NCBI GenBank assembly: GCA_033977485.1
Contig: CM066994.1
Coordinates: 23,962,681-24,026,680, forward strand
DNA: 64,000 nucleotides
Direction of reading: 5' to 3'
Origin: Hydrangea macrophylla
Lineage: Eukaryota; Streptophyta; Magnoliopsida; Cornales; Hydrangeaceae
Shown: in pieces, positions 43,487 through 53,341 of the stretch
How the letters are laid out: each line of letters starts with the position of its first letter
How positions within the stretch are numbered: position 1 is the first letter of the stretch
Program-made: the position numbers and the translations under genes
The notes under the pieces: generated by a model
What the model was told of the DNA's origin: nothing
Database searches by the model: none
Seen by the model: the letters and a program-made list of their open reading frames with translations, nothing else

Positions 43487-44050
43487 AAAAGGGCTCTCCC
43501 ACTATGGGGTGCACTTGGTCCTCTTGTTTGTTTGTGTCCCTCCTCAGTGGGGGTTTTGTCCCTCTTTATAGGGGTACTGTCCATTAGGGTATTGTCCCTC
43601 TCCATGAGGGGTTTTTTTTTGTGTGTGTGTTTTTTTGTTTTGTTTATTTGGTACCGCTCCCACTCTGGATCTCATTGCTATGCTTGTCCACGGTTAGATT
43701 GGCTTCACCTCTTCGTAGATCCAACATTGGATTTTCAGATTTGGTGCATATTCATACAGATCTGGCGTTGTTTCCTTCAGATCCGGCTTTCTTTTGCCAG
43801 ATCTGGCGTTTGGTAGGATCTTGTAGAAGTTTTGGCGATCTCTCGTGTCAGTCTCGTTGGCAGCTTTCTCCCTCAGTCGGCAAAGTTGAGCTACACCACA
43901 AACTGTTTTATTTGGGATTGCGGAGTTTGCAGTGCGACTGGAGAAGTTTATGTTCATTAATTTCCATATTTTTTCTTACTTCTGTATGTTTTTATTGGTC
44001 TGTTGGAATATGCTTTTATGCAATGTAATGTTTCTCTTGCTATAAAAAAA
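43487..44050 (+). mobile_element. Poly(A)-ended retroposon (LINE 3' end or SINE)
   Basis: The segment ends in an A run at 44043-44050. It is flanked by AATCCTCACCC (43476-43486) and AATTCTCACCC (44051-44061), an 11-bp target duplication with one mismatch. The body has repeats of CAGATCYGGCGTT and ends TGCAATGTAATGTTTCTCTTGC before the tail. There is no RT frame, so it is either a 5'-truncated LINE or a SINE. Confidence 0.65.
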
Positions 44051-44178
44051 AATTCTCACCCGAGAAATGGTGTTAGCATCTAAGATCTCAATTTAGGGAG
44101 AGAGAGAGAGAATTATCCAAGAAGTAAAGAATTGAGTCCCTATTAAGGCTTTAGTGAGGGGAAAGAAAAGAAAACATA

Positions 44179-45064
44179 CGCTCCGTTTGTTTAGCTGTAA
44201 AATCTTTTCCGAAAAATACACATTTTCCGATGTTTGGTTGCATGAATAGTGACGTAAAATGTTCTACCAAAACAAAAAAAAAATTTACACCCTTTCAATG
44301 GAAAACGACTTACGGCCAAGTCATTTTCCGAAACTCTCTCCAAGTCACTCCTGTCGATCGCTTCATTCAAGAAAGTGGCTTCAAATCAAATCAAGGAAGA
44401 TTCCGCATATACACTTCTCCTTTTCTCTCTTTCTATATGTATAGGACTGTGTATATACACGATTTTGTATTGTTGTGCACTTTTTTCTCTCTTTCTATAT
44501 GTATAGGACGGAGGGAGTATTAGTTTGCAGACATTTGTTTCTTTTGGCCATGTATTGTCACATGAGTAATGCTACAGACACAACACATTGCACAACACAA
44601 AGCACAACAATGGTTTAAATGCTTGTACTCTGTGCTATGTAAGTGGTGCATAGAAAAGTGTGAAATTTTCAAACAGCACAGGGTACAAGGCATTTCAAGC
44701 CCTGTTGTGCTTTGTGTTGTGCAATGTGTTGTGTCTGTAGCATTACTCTTGTCACATTTAGATGTGTTTGTCTATGGATCCTATACTGTTTGTGTGTGCG
44801 TATATACAATATATATACACACATATATACATATACCAAAACATTTGGCAAGGTCACTGAAGGTAACAAATACAAAAAAGAAAAATATATATATATATAT
44901 GCCCCAAAACATATTATTAACTCATTTAGTTGTTCCGGAATATGTTTTTAGCATTTTAGCCAAACACCAGGAAACATAAGAAAAAAAAATTCTTTTACAT
45001 GAGAATGTTTTACATGGAAAATATTTTCCCGCATAAAATGTTTTAAGTCAAAACAAACGGAGCG
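44179..45064. mobile_element. Non-autonomous element with CGCTCCGTTTGTTT ends, host of a nested MITE
   Basis: Left end CGCTCCGTTTGTTT and right end AAACAAACGGAGCG are perfect inverted repeats. Homology continues inward (TTTTCCGAAAAATACA..., TTTTACATGGAAAATATTTT). 886 bp including MITE copy C. A worn Stowaway end (GGACGGAGGGAGTAT, 44507-44521) also lies inside. It is hAT-like by its GTTTG end, but the target duplication is unclear. ORFs here follow inverted repeats and are not genes. Confidence 0.75.
44564..44748. mobile_element. MITE, GAGCACTACTAC type, copy C, nested
   Basis: Ends GAGTAATGCTACAGACACAA and TTGTGTCTGTAGCATTACTC are perfect inverted repeats, followed by CACATTGCACAACACAAAGC / GCTTTGTGTTGTGCAATGTG. 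The core has AAATGCTTGTACTCTGTGCT and TTCAAACAGCACAGGGTACA, shared with copies A and B. Confidence 0.85.
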
Positions 45065-45569
45065 ATAGAGGAAAGCATGCATTTTCCTTTTTTCGGTTAT
45101 AAGGAAAACAAATGAGGAAAATAGGAAAGAAAAGAGAAAAGTTGAGAAGTAATTAAACATTTGAATGTTGTTAGTCGTTTCCTTTCCTTTATTCATATTA
45201 TACAATTACACTTTCGAGATTTTCAAATTTTAATGTTATTTAAGCATAGAGGAAAACACAAGGAAAAACATGAGGGAACTAGTTTTCCTTTCTCTTTTCT
45301 TGTAACTCAGGAAATCCATGAACCAATAAGGGTAGTCAGTAAAGGAAAAAAGACAACATTATGAATTATGAAATTGCAACAACACACAAAAGTGAGATCA
45401 CCAATCAGGCAGGACGTATCTTAAATCTTGAACCACTTGGTAGCTTGTGCAATAAAGTTGCAATTGTTTCTGTTACCGAGCAAAAACATACTGAACAAAC
45501 AAGTCATCAACTAATGCATGAAAAGGGTTCAAAATTCTAGGCAAATAATACATTTGAGTTGGAAGTGTC
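45065..45569. other. Intergenic DNA between the nested element and the PPR gene
   Basis: GGAAAACA-rich words (45070-45310) look like fragments of another terminal-repeat element. No gene is visible. Confidence 0.45.
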
Positions 45570-46631
45570 AAAGAGATTTCAAGTATACATGACATTACAA
45601 GTGTGTTGTAAGTAACGTCATCTCAGTGCCATCCTTATTTCTCCATTAGATTCATGAGCTTCAAACCAACGCTCAAAAGGCCTCGGTTACAGTGTCCACG
45701 AATCAATGTATTGTAAGACGAAATGGTATTTGAACACCTAAACAGCCTTATCTAGCTTCCCCAATTTACCAAGAGCACCGAGAACCGTATTGAAAGTATG
45801 GACATTTGGTGAGATCCGAGAACGCTTCATTTCCTTATAAAACGCCAATACAATGTCTACCCGGTTTAGATTTATTAACGAACTCATAAACGTGTTACAA
45901 GATTCAATAGTGGGGAGAAACCCATAATCCCTCATGCTGCAGAAAGTGTTGGTGGCAATCCTAAACTTCTTCATATGCGCATAAGTTTTAAAAAGTGAGT
46001 CGAAAACATGAGGCAAAGAATCACATATTCCGTAGGAGTAAAGTATGGCTTCAAAAAGCTTAAAACTCGATTCATGGAGTTTTCTCAAAATCGATTCCGC
46101 GGATTTAAACTTACGGTTCTTGGTGAGAATCTGAAGAACTATGGAATGGGTTTCGAGAGTATGCAAATTGGGTTTTTGGAGCTCAACCCAATTGAAGAAT
46201 TCTAAAGAAGGAGCATAATCTTTTTGAACCTTCAACAGAATGTACTTAATTCTAATTGGGGTGAGACCAGACCCTAATTTATCAAGCTTAGCCCAATCAG
46301 AATGTACTTGGTGGCTGTTAACCACATTCACATAATCAAGTTCTTGACCTTTGGGTTCCGGAATTGTTCTATTGGGTATTGGATTTGGATTCCAATTTCT
46401 TCTCTTAAAATACCCAGAAACTATATGTTGAACGAAATTGCAAGTAATTCATAATTTTTCCCAAATAACCCAGAAATCAATAGTTCTCAGATTTAGATGT
46501 ACTTTCTCAAAATTCTCATAAATGAACAACACAATCAAGTAACCATAATTAACATCCATTATTTGGCGAGAAAGGCGCTAACCTTGTTCGAGAGTCTTCA
46601 CTGTTTCAGCTCCAGGCTTGTACCGATGCAT
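45570..46631 (-). pseudogene. Pentatricopeptide repeat (PPR) gene, 3' broken
   Basis: P-class PPR proteins bind organellar RNA through tandem 35-residue helical repeats. A model fits two exons on the minus strand. Exon 1, 46631-46583, starts MHRYKPGAETVKTLEQ. A 162-nt GT-AG intron follows (46582-46421). Exon 2, 46420-45738, reads in frame for 243 residues in total. Repeat signatures include LEFFNWVELQKPNLHTLETH, FDSLFKTYAHMKKF, TIESCNTFMSSLINL and PNVHTFNTVLGALGKLGKLD. A TAG at 45738 stops it just after LDKAV. Another repeat (YNTLIRGHCNRGLL) and a DVTYNTLV piece follow within 130 bp in other frames, so sequence was lost and frames changed. Full-length relatives have many more repeats. Confidence 0.75.
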
Positions 46632-46632
46632 G

Positions 46633-46634
<2 letters not shown>

Positions 46635-46665
<31 letters not shown>
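46635..46665. repeat. (GA)n microsatellite just before the PPR start codon
   Basis: Read on the minus strand, a GA run ends four bases before the predicted ATG at 46631. Confidence 0.9.
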
Positions 46666-46668
<3 letters not shown>

Positions 46669-46671
46669 TGT

Positions 46672-47352
46672 GTTTGTTATGAACTTATGGCCGATAAGCT
46701 GAGCATTTGCCCTTTCTATTCTCTCTCCCATTTCCTTTCTCAGAAGGGGATATACGTCCAAAAAAAATAAAAATTAAGGGGATATAAGTGTTTCTATTTT
46801 TTGCTCAGAAGAGATGTAAGTGTTTCAATTACATGGCGAAGTGACTAGAGGGGATATACGTGTTTCAATTAAAATCATATGGGGTTAATTCGAACTTGAA
46901 CTAAAGTTTAAGGGGTGAAAGTGTAAATTTTTTCGCTCAACTTCCATAAAGGTAAATTTAGATTCAAAGGCTCATTAAGTGCACCAACCATATCCCCTCA
47001 ATCAATCCAATTTAATTGTGTTTTTACTGTACAAAAAGAAAAATCACTAAAACAGATTTGACTTATTAATGTGTAAAACCAGCAATTTCAATTAGCATTA
47101 AAGGGTCCATTACCATTTGAAAAGAACTTTTCATGGTAGTTGGATGCATATTTTTGTTGTTGTCTAGTTGTGTTCTATTTGTTGGCTTACTCAGATACTT
47201 TTGTGAATTTCACAAGTGAAATTGACGGGTGCTGCATGGTTTTTGTTATTTGCACAATTTGAGTTGTAAAATTTACAACTCAAGCTGTGAATTTCACAAA
47301 TTGAGTTACAAAAATCCAAGCTTGCTTGTAAATTTCACTAAATATTGAATGA
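46672..47352. other. Intergenic DNA, no gene recognised
   Basis: Three copies of a GGGGATATACGTGTTTCAAT-like phrase occur at about 46747, 46779 and 46857. 47210-47340 has inverted words around TTTGTGAAATTCACA. No coding region is visible. Confidence 0.5.
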
Positions 47353-47355
47353 TGA

Positions 47356-47959
47356 TGTCGAAAATTGGTAAGAGAAATTCTGAGAGAGATATTGGGACAC
47401 AGGAGTTTGTATGTGGTTCTGTCCCGTTAACGAGGTGACCTACGTCCACGGTTGCGTCAGTGCGCTTCACTAGCAGATCACCGGTGGGCCTGGGGAGCCA
47501 ACAAGTTTAGCAACCCTACCAGTAACACCGACCGAGTATATGCGTATGAGTGTGTATAAACTGCTATTCTCTAGGTTCAGAATGCCTTCCTTATAGTGGG
47601 GGGTAGGCGGTCTCTTTTATAGATGCAAGAGACCCCCTATACATGGTAAGTTCTGCAGATTAGGAAGCCTAATCTGATTACAATTATCTTGTATGAATTT
47701 GGGGGAGTTTCCTAAGTGGTTTAGGAAACTAATATATTCATTCCTCCAATCTTCTAACCGGATTAGGAAACTGATTAAAAACTTGTCGGTTAAGCTGGAT
47801 TCGCGGAATGCCGCCCTATGCGCCCGGGCTGTGCGGCCCATACCGAGCGGTTGTAGCGAGCAAGCTCGGGATCACAGAATCGTAGGCGCCTTCGACGGAG
47901 TCCTTGGGGATCCTCTGATGATGTGGCGACTTGACTCCATGACCTGATAATTTTGGACA
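47356..47959 (-). mobile_element. 3' LTR of the Tat-type element
   Basis: On the minus strand it starts TGTCCAAAATTATC and ends CCAATTTTCGACA, matching inverted termini, 604 bp. A TATA box (CTATAAAAGAG, about 47613-47623) is followed by the ACCACATACAAACTCCTGTG U5-like region usual in Tat LTRs. The purine-rich GAAAATGAGAGGCAG just before it could be the polypurine tract. Confidence 0.7.
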
Positions 47960-48355
47960 TATCAGCTGCCTCTCATTTTCAGAACTGAGGCGATGCCTCA
48001 TCGGATAAGATTCGAAAATTAGTATCGCCCCGGGGGACCGTCCGGTAGAGAGGTCGGGTATCTACCCCGGATCAGACTGGTCGAGTCAGTCAGCCGGGTC
48101 CAGACCGAGCGGTGACCCTGCGAGACCATGGTTGGCATCTGCCACATGTCAACTGATGGTTGGCCTGGTTAGGATCCAACGAGACCGATCTGAAAGTAAC
48201 TGAGCAGTTGCGTGATAACCGAACCGTCTCATCAAGTATTTAATGTGCGTGCCTTTTGAGACGACGCTTCACGTGCCCGAGGTGACAGTTGTCAGGCAGT
48301 TTCGGTGGGAAAGTGCCTGAGCCGTTGGATCTGCTTTGATCTTGGCCGTCCGTGC

Positions 48356-48369
48356 TCCTTATATAAGGA
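48356..48369 (+). promoter_or_regulatory. Palindromic TATA element of the antisense accessory gene
   Basis: TCCTTATATAAGGA is a perfect 14-bp palindrome lying 397 bp outside the LTR and about 440 bp before the accessory ATG. On the plus strand it is a good TATA box (TATATAAG). A donor-like GTAAGT at 48479 and an acceptor-like TTTTTTTAG near 48609 suggest a 5' UTR intron. Confidence 0.55.
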
Positions 48370-49736
48370 ACACTTGTCCATTTCTTGAATTCATGTTTCC
48401 AAGACGTATATTCCTGAGCGGTTTGAGAGCAAAAAGTCCCCGGTCAGGATTTTCGAGCCCTTTCTTGCGTTGATTTTTGTAAGTTTCTTTTTCCTCCAAG
48501 TTCCTTTCCCTTCTCTTTTTCTTTCCGAAACGAGGCTGGAGGCAGCGAACCCCCTAGGATTCGAGCGTGAGTGGGATTTTTTCCTCCTTAGGTTCTGTTC
48601 TTTTTTTAGGTTAGGAGGTACCTTAGGCCACTTGAACCGAGCGGGTGTCCCCGGAGTAGTCTTGAGAGAGTGTCACCTAGTGTTGAGGACCCTTTACTCT
48701 TTGCCTTTTCGGTTAGTGACCCTGCCCCCTTTGTATATCAGGCTCGGGGTCTCTGACCCATACTTAGGTCGTAACCTACAACCTCACCCTACCATAGGAG
48801 TACCAGAGATGGTGCATTCCGACTTCGATTCTGCTTCCCGATCAAGGGCGAGATGTCCCGGTCGGGAACGCTTGATACCAGCTTGGATCCACCTTTCGCT
48901 TCCCCATCTGACCACCAGAGTGAAGGCAGGATTCCCGTTCGTGTATCCGATAGTGAGTCTGACCAGGAGGCCCCCATTGCCTCTGTTTCCCGGGGCGCGG
49001 GTGATGAGACACCGGGGAGACCTGACCCCGAGGTGGTGTTCGCCTGCGAGTCTACCTCCTCTATCCTGTGCTCCCAATATCTCGTGCGCATTAGGGAGAG
49101 GTATTCTTTTATGATTGTTCTTTAACCGTTAACCCCGACGGAGCACACCTTTACCAGCCAGGCTTCGTCACCCTGTTTGAGGATGCACTGATGGCTGCCC
49201 GGGACGTCCTGATTTACCTCGGGATTGCTCCCGGGCAGTTAGCTCCTAATGGGTGGAGGTTTTTGATGGGGTCAATCTCCCTTTGGCCCCAAGCCTTCGA
49301 GTATGAACTCACCCTTCAAGAGTTCTTATGGGTTCACTGTCTGTTCCCAGTACACTGGGAAACCGGGTTCTTCTCTTTTGCAGCCAGACAGGGCAGATAG
49401 ATCATTGTCAACTGCCCGAGCAATAACAAGGGGTGGAAGAGTAAGTTCTTCCAGGTGTCCACCCTTGGTTTTTGTGACTCGGCCCCGGGAACCCAGCTAA
49501 GGACTTCTTGGGCAGGGGAATTGAGGGGTAAGACTGCCCGGTATTCCTCTTTTTGCTTTCCTTTATCTTATAAGGTTGTAAATCTGCTAACTGTTTTCAT
49601 GTTTTTGGTTGCAGCTAGGTTGACCAACCCTCCAGAGATCCCCGGGGAGTGCCAGGCCAGGGTCTTAGGTTTGGCGGACCTGCCTACCAACATCTGGAAT
49701 GTGCTGTCCCGGATGGGCGATTTCGTCCAATCCTAC

Positions 49737-51356
49737 TGACACGACTAAATAGTTGTGCGCTCTTGTGCAACACCCAAGTGTAGGTAATCGTGCAAGTAAT
49801 ACTGGATAAGTCCAGGTCGATCCCACAGGGAAGGAATAGGAAGAATATCTACCAAGTTATAACCTAAAGAAATAGAAAATATGAATGTAGAAGAGAAGGT
49901 TCTAACGAATCCTAATTAATTAAATTAAACTAAATAATAAACTAAAACTATAGAAACATAAGAATTAAACAACTAAATTAAAGGTGTTGGAAACACGTGA
50001 ATCCACATTAATCCTAACCATCTACCATGCATACTCATTAACGTTCGATGGAGTTCATTCCTCTTCAGTATTCCGTATTTTTCTAAAGATATAGAATCAA
50101 TAGCCCTTTCATGCCCGGGACTATATCATCACAAGTGAGTTAAAATACATGAAAGGCGATTTAAAACAATGGTAATTACTTGCACTCTAAATGGTGTTAG
50201 CATTCAAAGTGGTTTTCAAAAGTCATTGAAGAAAAGGCCTTAAGGCTTTAAGTTCTAAAAACTGTTGTGACAAACTGAGCTTATTGGGACAATTTGATGA
50301 CAGATTTCTAAAACAGAAAGTCATGGAATACTTAAAAGAATCATCTCAAGAATTAACATGTTCGATCGATCGAAGCGCTCTCGATCGATCGGACAGTCAT
50401 CCTTCAATCGATCGAAGTGCCTTCGATAGCTTGACTGTGGCCCTGGTTCGATCGATCGAAATACCTTCGATCGATCGAGCCCAAGGTTTCTACAAATTGC
50501 ATGGCAGAGGCTGGGAACCAATGTTTCATCACATATTCCCAACGTCTAAACTACGGAAACATGAATAAACAAGTACAGAAAGAGTAAAACAAGACAATCA
50601 TCAACATCTAAACTAATAAACAATCAAATAGAGGGAAAGGAGAAGAAAAACCTGTAAATAATCTGAAATAAACTTGTAAATAACTTGTAATACAGTTGAA
50701 TCATCAATAATCTTCAATGAATCAATGGAAAAGATGAAAAATAACATGAATCTAACCTAAACTACTCCTAATCCAACCCTAAAACTACCCTAAACTGCTG
50801 TTTTTCGTGTTCTGGAGCGTCCTCCCTTCGTCTGGCGTCAAAACGACGTATATATAGGGTTCCCACAGAGTTTACGCAACTTTTGGGTGAAAATAAGGTT
50901 CGATCGATCGAGCTCAGTTCGATCGATCGAAGGTTCGATCGATTGAACTCTCTTCAATCGCTTGAACTCCTCTGATTTTGACAGCTCTGCACACCGATGG
51001 GAGAATGGCCATAACTTTTTACTCAGACCTCGGATTGACCTCCCGTTTGCGGCCACGCGACCGTAACTCAAAGATCTACATTTTATATCTCTGGGAAAAT
51101 CTTCCAAATCTGAAGTCTTAATTGTCAAAATTGCCATTTTCCCAGCTGCTTCTGTTGTTCTCTTCACCAGAATCACTTTCTATGCAATGTTTGCTTTCCA
51201 TGACCTGTAAAATAGTGTAAAAACACATGTTTGAGTCTCAACATCATAGAAAACACTTAATCATTTATATGCATCTAAATCTAGGGACTTGGGGATAAAA
51301 GTATGCATAAAAGACCCTGTAATACACTATAAATATGCACTTTTCACCTCGAATCA
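49737..51356 (-). mobile_element. 3' LTR of the LARD
   Basis: On the minus strand it starts TGATTCGAGGTG and ends TTTAGTCGTGTCA. The polypurine tract AGTTGGGGGG lies just inside, at about 51359-51368. A TATA run (CTATATATACG) sits at about 50849-50859 between two palindrome clusters (50361-50479 and 50899-50975). Confidence 0.93.
50361..50975 (-). repeat. Two clusters of TTCGATCGATCGAA palindromes in the LARD LTR
   Basis: Cluster 1 (50361-50479) has six sites grouped as three pairs with 4-5 nt spacers (GCGC-, GTGCC and ATACC). Cluster 2 (50899-50975) has two pairs with spacers of similar size (CTCAG, CTCT). The inferred TATA box lies between the clusters. The same array is in the other LTR at 55821-55939 and 56359-56435. 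Confidence 0.9.
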
Positions 51357-53341
51357 CACCCCCCAACTAGCTCGTTGCTAGTCCCTAGCAATGAAGCGAA
51401 CTACAGCAATGTTTATTTAAACTCTAAAAATTGAAAACAAAAGAAAATAAAAATCCTAACTCACTTTCGCAGGAATCGCGATTGCATTTAGCGTATGCAA
51501 CAAGCCTTTAAACCCCTAGGTTCCCCCTAGTGGACAAGTGTTGTCTCGTGAGGGTTTGTGGTGAATCTACCCACAAAATTCATGTTTATGGTAATGGTTC
51601 TCATTTAAATATTTTTCAAGAAATATTTTCCTCTCATTTAGCAATATAGTTAAGCTCAACAATCTCATGAAACTCTCTAGTAAGCCATAGCAATGCAACA
51701 CATACATTACAGTTAATCTACTATCAAAGTCATTAGAATATTCCATACCTGTTAATCTTCAAGTGTGTGTGTGAATGGACAACCAAAATACAAAACTTTA
51801 ATTTCAAAGCTCGCATAACCTAAGACGCTATCAAGACGTTCATTTTGACTCAACTCTCACCAGGATTACACTCTCAAGATGAAATCACTCTGAATTAGTT
51901 GTAATAATTGTCACTCATGATATGGAAGCTATAAAGAGTAAATATAAATGGAATCTAATGCTTCTCATATCTAAATTGAAAAACAGAAATTTTATAGTGC
52001 ACAAAGTCTCATGAAAGGATACTTTTCACTAGAAGAGCGAGATACCGTGGAGAACTCTTTCATTACCTTAACGGCAGATCCAATTTACCTAGAATCATTA
52101 GGACTTTGAAAAAGAGGTGTTAAGTTATGAAGAACGAGGCTCGTGATATTCAATTGGGTCAAAGGATGTGATTGGAATGTCTACTATAACTTTTCAAACT
52201 TCCCACATCTCCAATCTCTCTCTTCTTCTTTTCTTTTATTTATTTTTTTCACACTCTTCTTTTCATTCCTTTTTTTTTCTTTTGTAACAACCATTGGCAT
52301 TTTTTTTTTTTTTCCTTTTTCTTCTCATGCTTTTCTTTTTTTTCTTTCATTTTTTCTTTGCCAACTTTCCCTTATTCACACTAACATACTTCTTGTTAAC
52401 GCAACACATCCCAATCACACCTAAATAAAGAACTGATGCTTGAACTCCTAATTTGGAGTTAGGTATAGACTTTAGGATTGTGAAGACAAGGCGATTATGA
52501 TAAGATTCAAAAGGTGAAGTAAAGGAATAGCATAGAGGTAGGCCAAGGCTGTATTATCCATGTATGGTCAAAAGATGGCCTAAATCATCTTCTAAGTTAA
52601 TAGGATAATTCATTTTAGTAAATTCAAGAGCTCTAAAGTTTGGTAAATCCTGAACGTTCTCTTCTAGTAATCAGTCAAAATGAAAAAGAAAAATGAGACT
52701 TTCAACGAATGAATACGCTTTTCAAAAAGTAAGAGTAATTTTATAAAACCCTCAAAAATAAAGAATGGCACAAAAGCTCACTTGGGTTATTAGTCTCCAC
52801 TACAGTCTTTCAAGACACTTAAACTATGCTTACTAATCCATTTTAGCTAAGTACAAGGTTGTCACAGCGTGCTCAAAGTTGTTTGAAGATTAAAAAATAT
52901 AAAATATACTATAACTAAGATAGTAAACAAACTATCATAGTATATCACATACTAATAACATACAGAAAATAACACTAATGCATCATAACTAACTACATAA
53001 ACTAAGAGAGAAATACAAGAACCATTTTATTATATTTAAAAAAAAACAAATAAAAATTTTAAAATTTTTGCAATTTTAATTTACTGAGTCATGTTACTAA
53101 GCAAGTATATGACACTAAAGTACAACAAAAAGATATGAGGCATGCAATGACTCACTCCCCCCAACTAAAACTAAACATTGTCCCCAATGTTCTAAACTAA
53201 GCACATGGACATATGTAAAGTAAAGCGAGGGAAGGAAGGATTTTACCTCGAAGCGTTAATATCCATGTTTTTCAAGCTACCTGCAAAATCATTAGTAGCA
53301 ACAAGGAAACATAGATACAACTACTCAGTAAATAAATTCGG
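51357..53341 (-). other. AT-rich 3' non-coding region of the LARD
   Basis: On the minus strand this follows the ORF up to the polypurine tract. It has a pyrimidine-rich stretch on the plus strand (52200-52370) and no coding frame with a motif. An acceptor-like TTTTGCAGGTAGC lies near 53277-53289, just after the ORF. Confidence 0.6.

Noticed and set aside
43532..44028. Overlapping ORFs of 94-135 codons
   Set aside because: They lie inside the poly(A)-ended retroposon and lack motifs; codon use is not protein-like.
44569..44979. 136-codon ORF
   Set aside because: It spans a MITE whose long inverted repeats read open on both strands.
48470..49114. 214-codon ORF as a separate gene
   Set aside because: Only its middle carries the start of the antisense accessory gene; the rest is 5' UTR and an out-of-frame reading of the next exon.
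50284..51176. ORFs rich in SIDRS words in the LARD LTR, present twice
   Set aside because: Both are translations of the TCGATCGA palindromes in duplicated LTRs; there is no reason to call them proteins.
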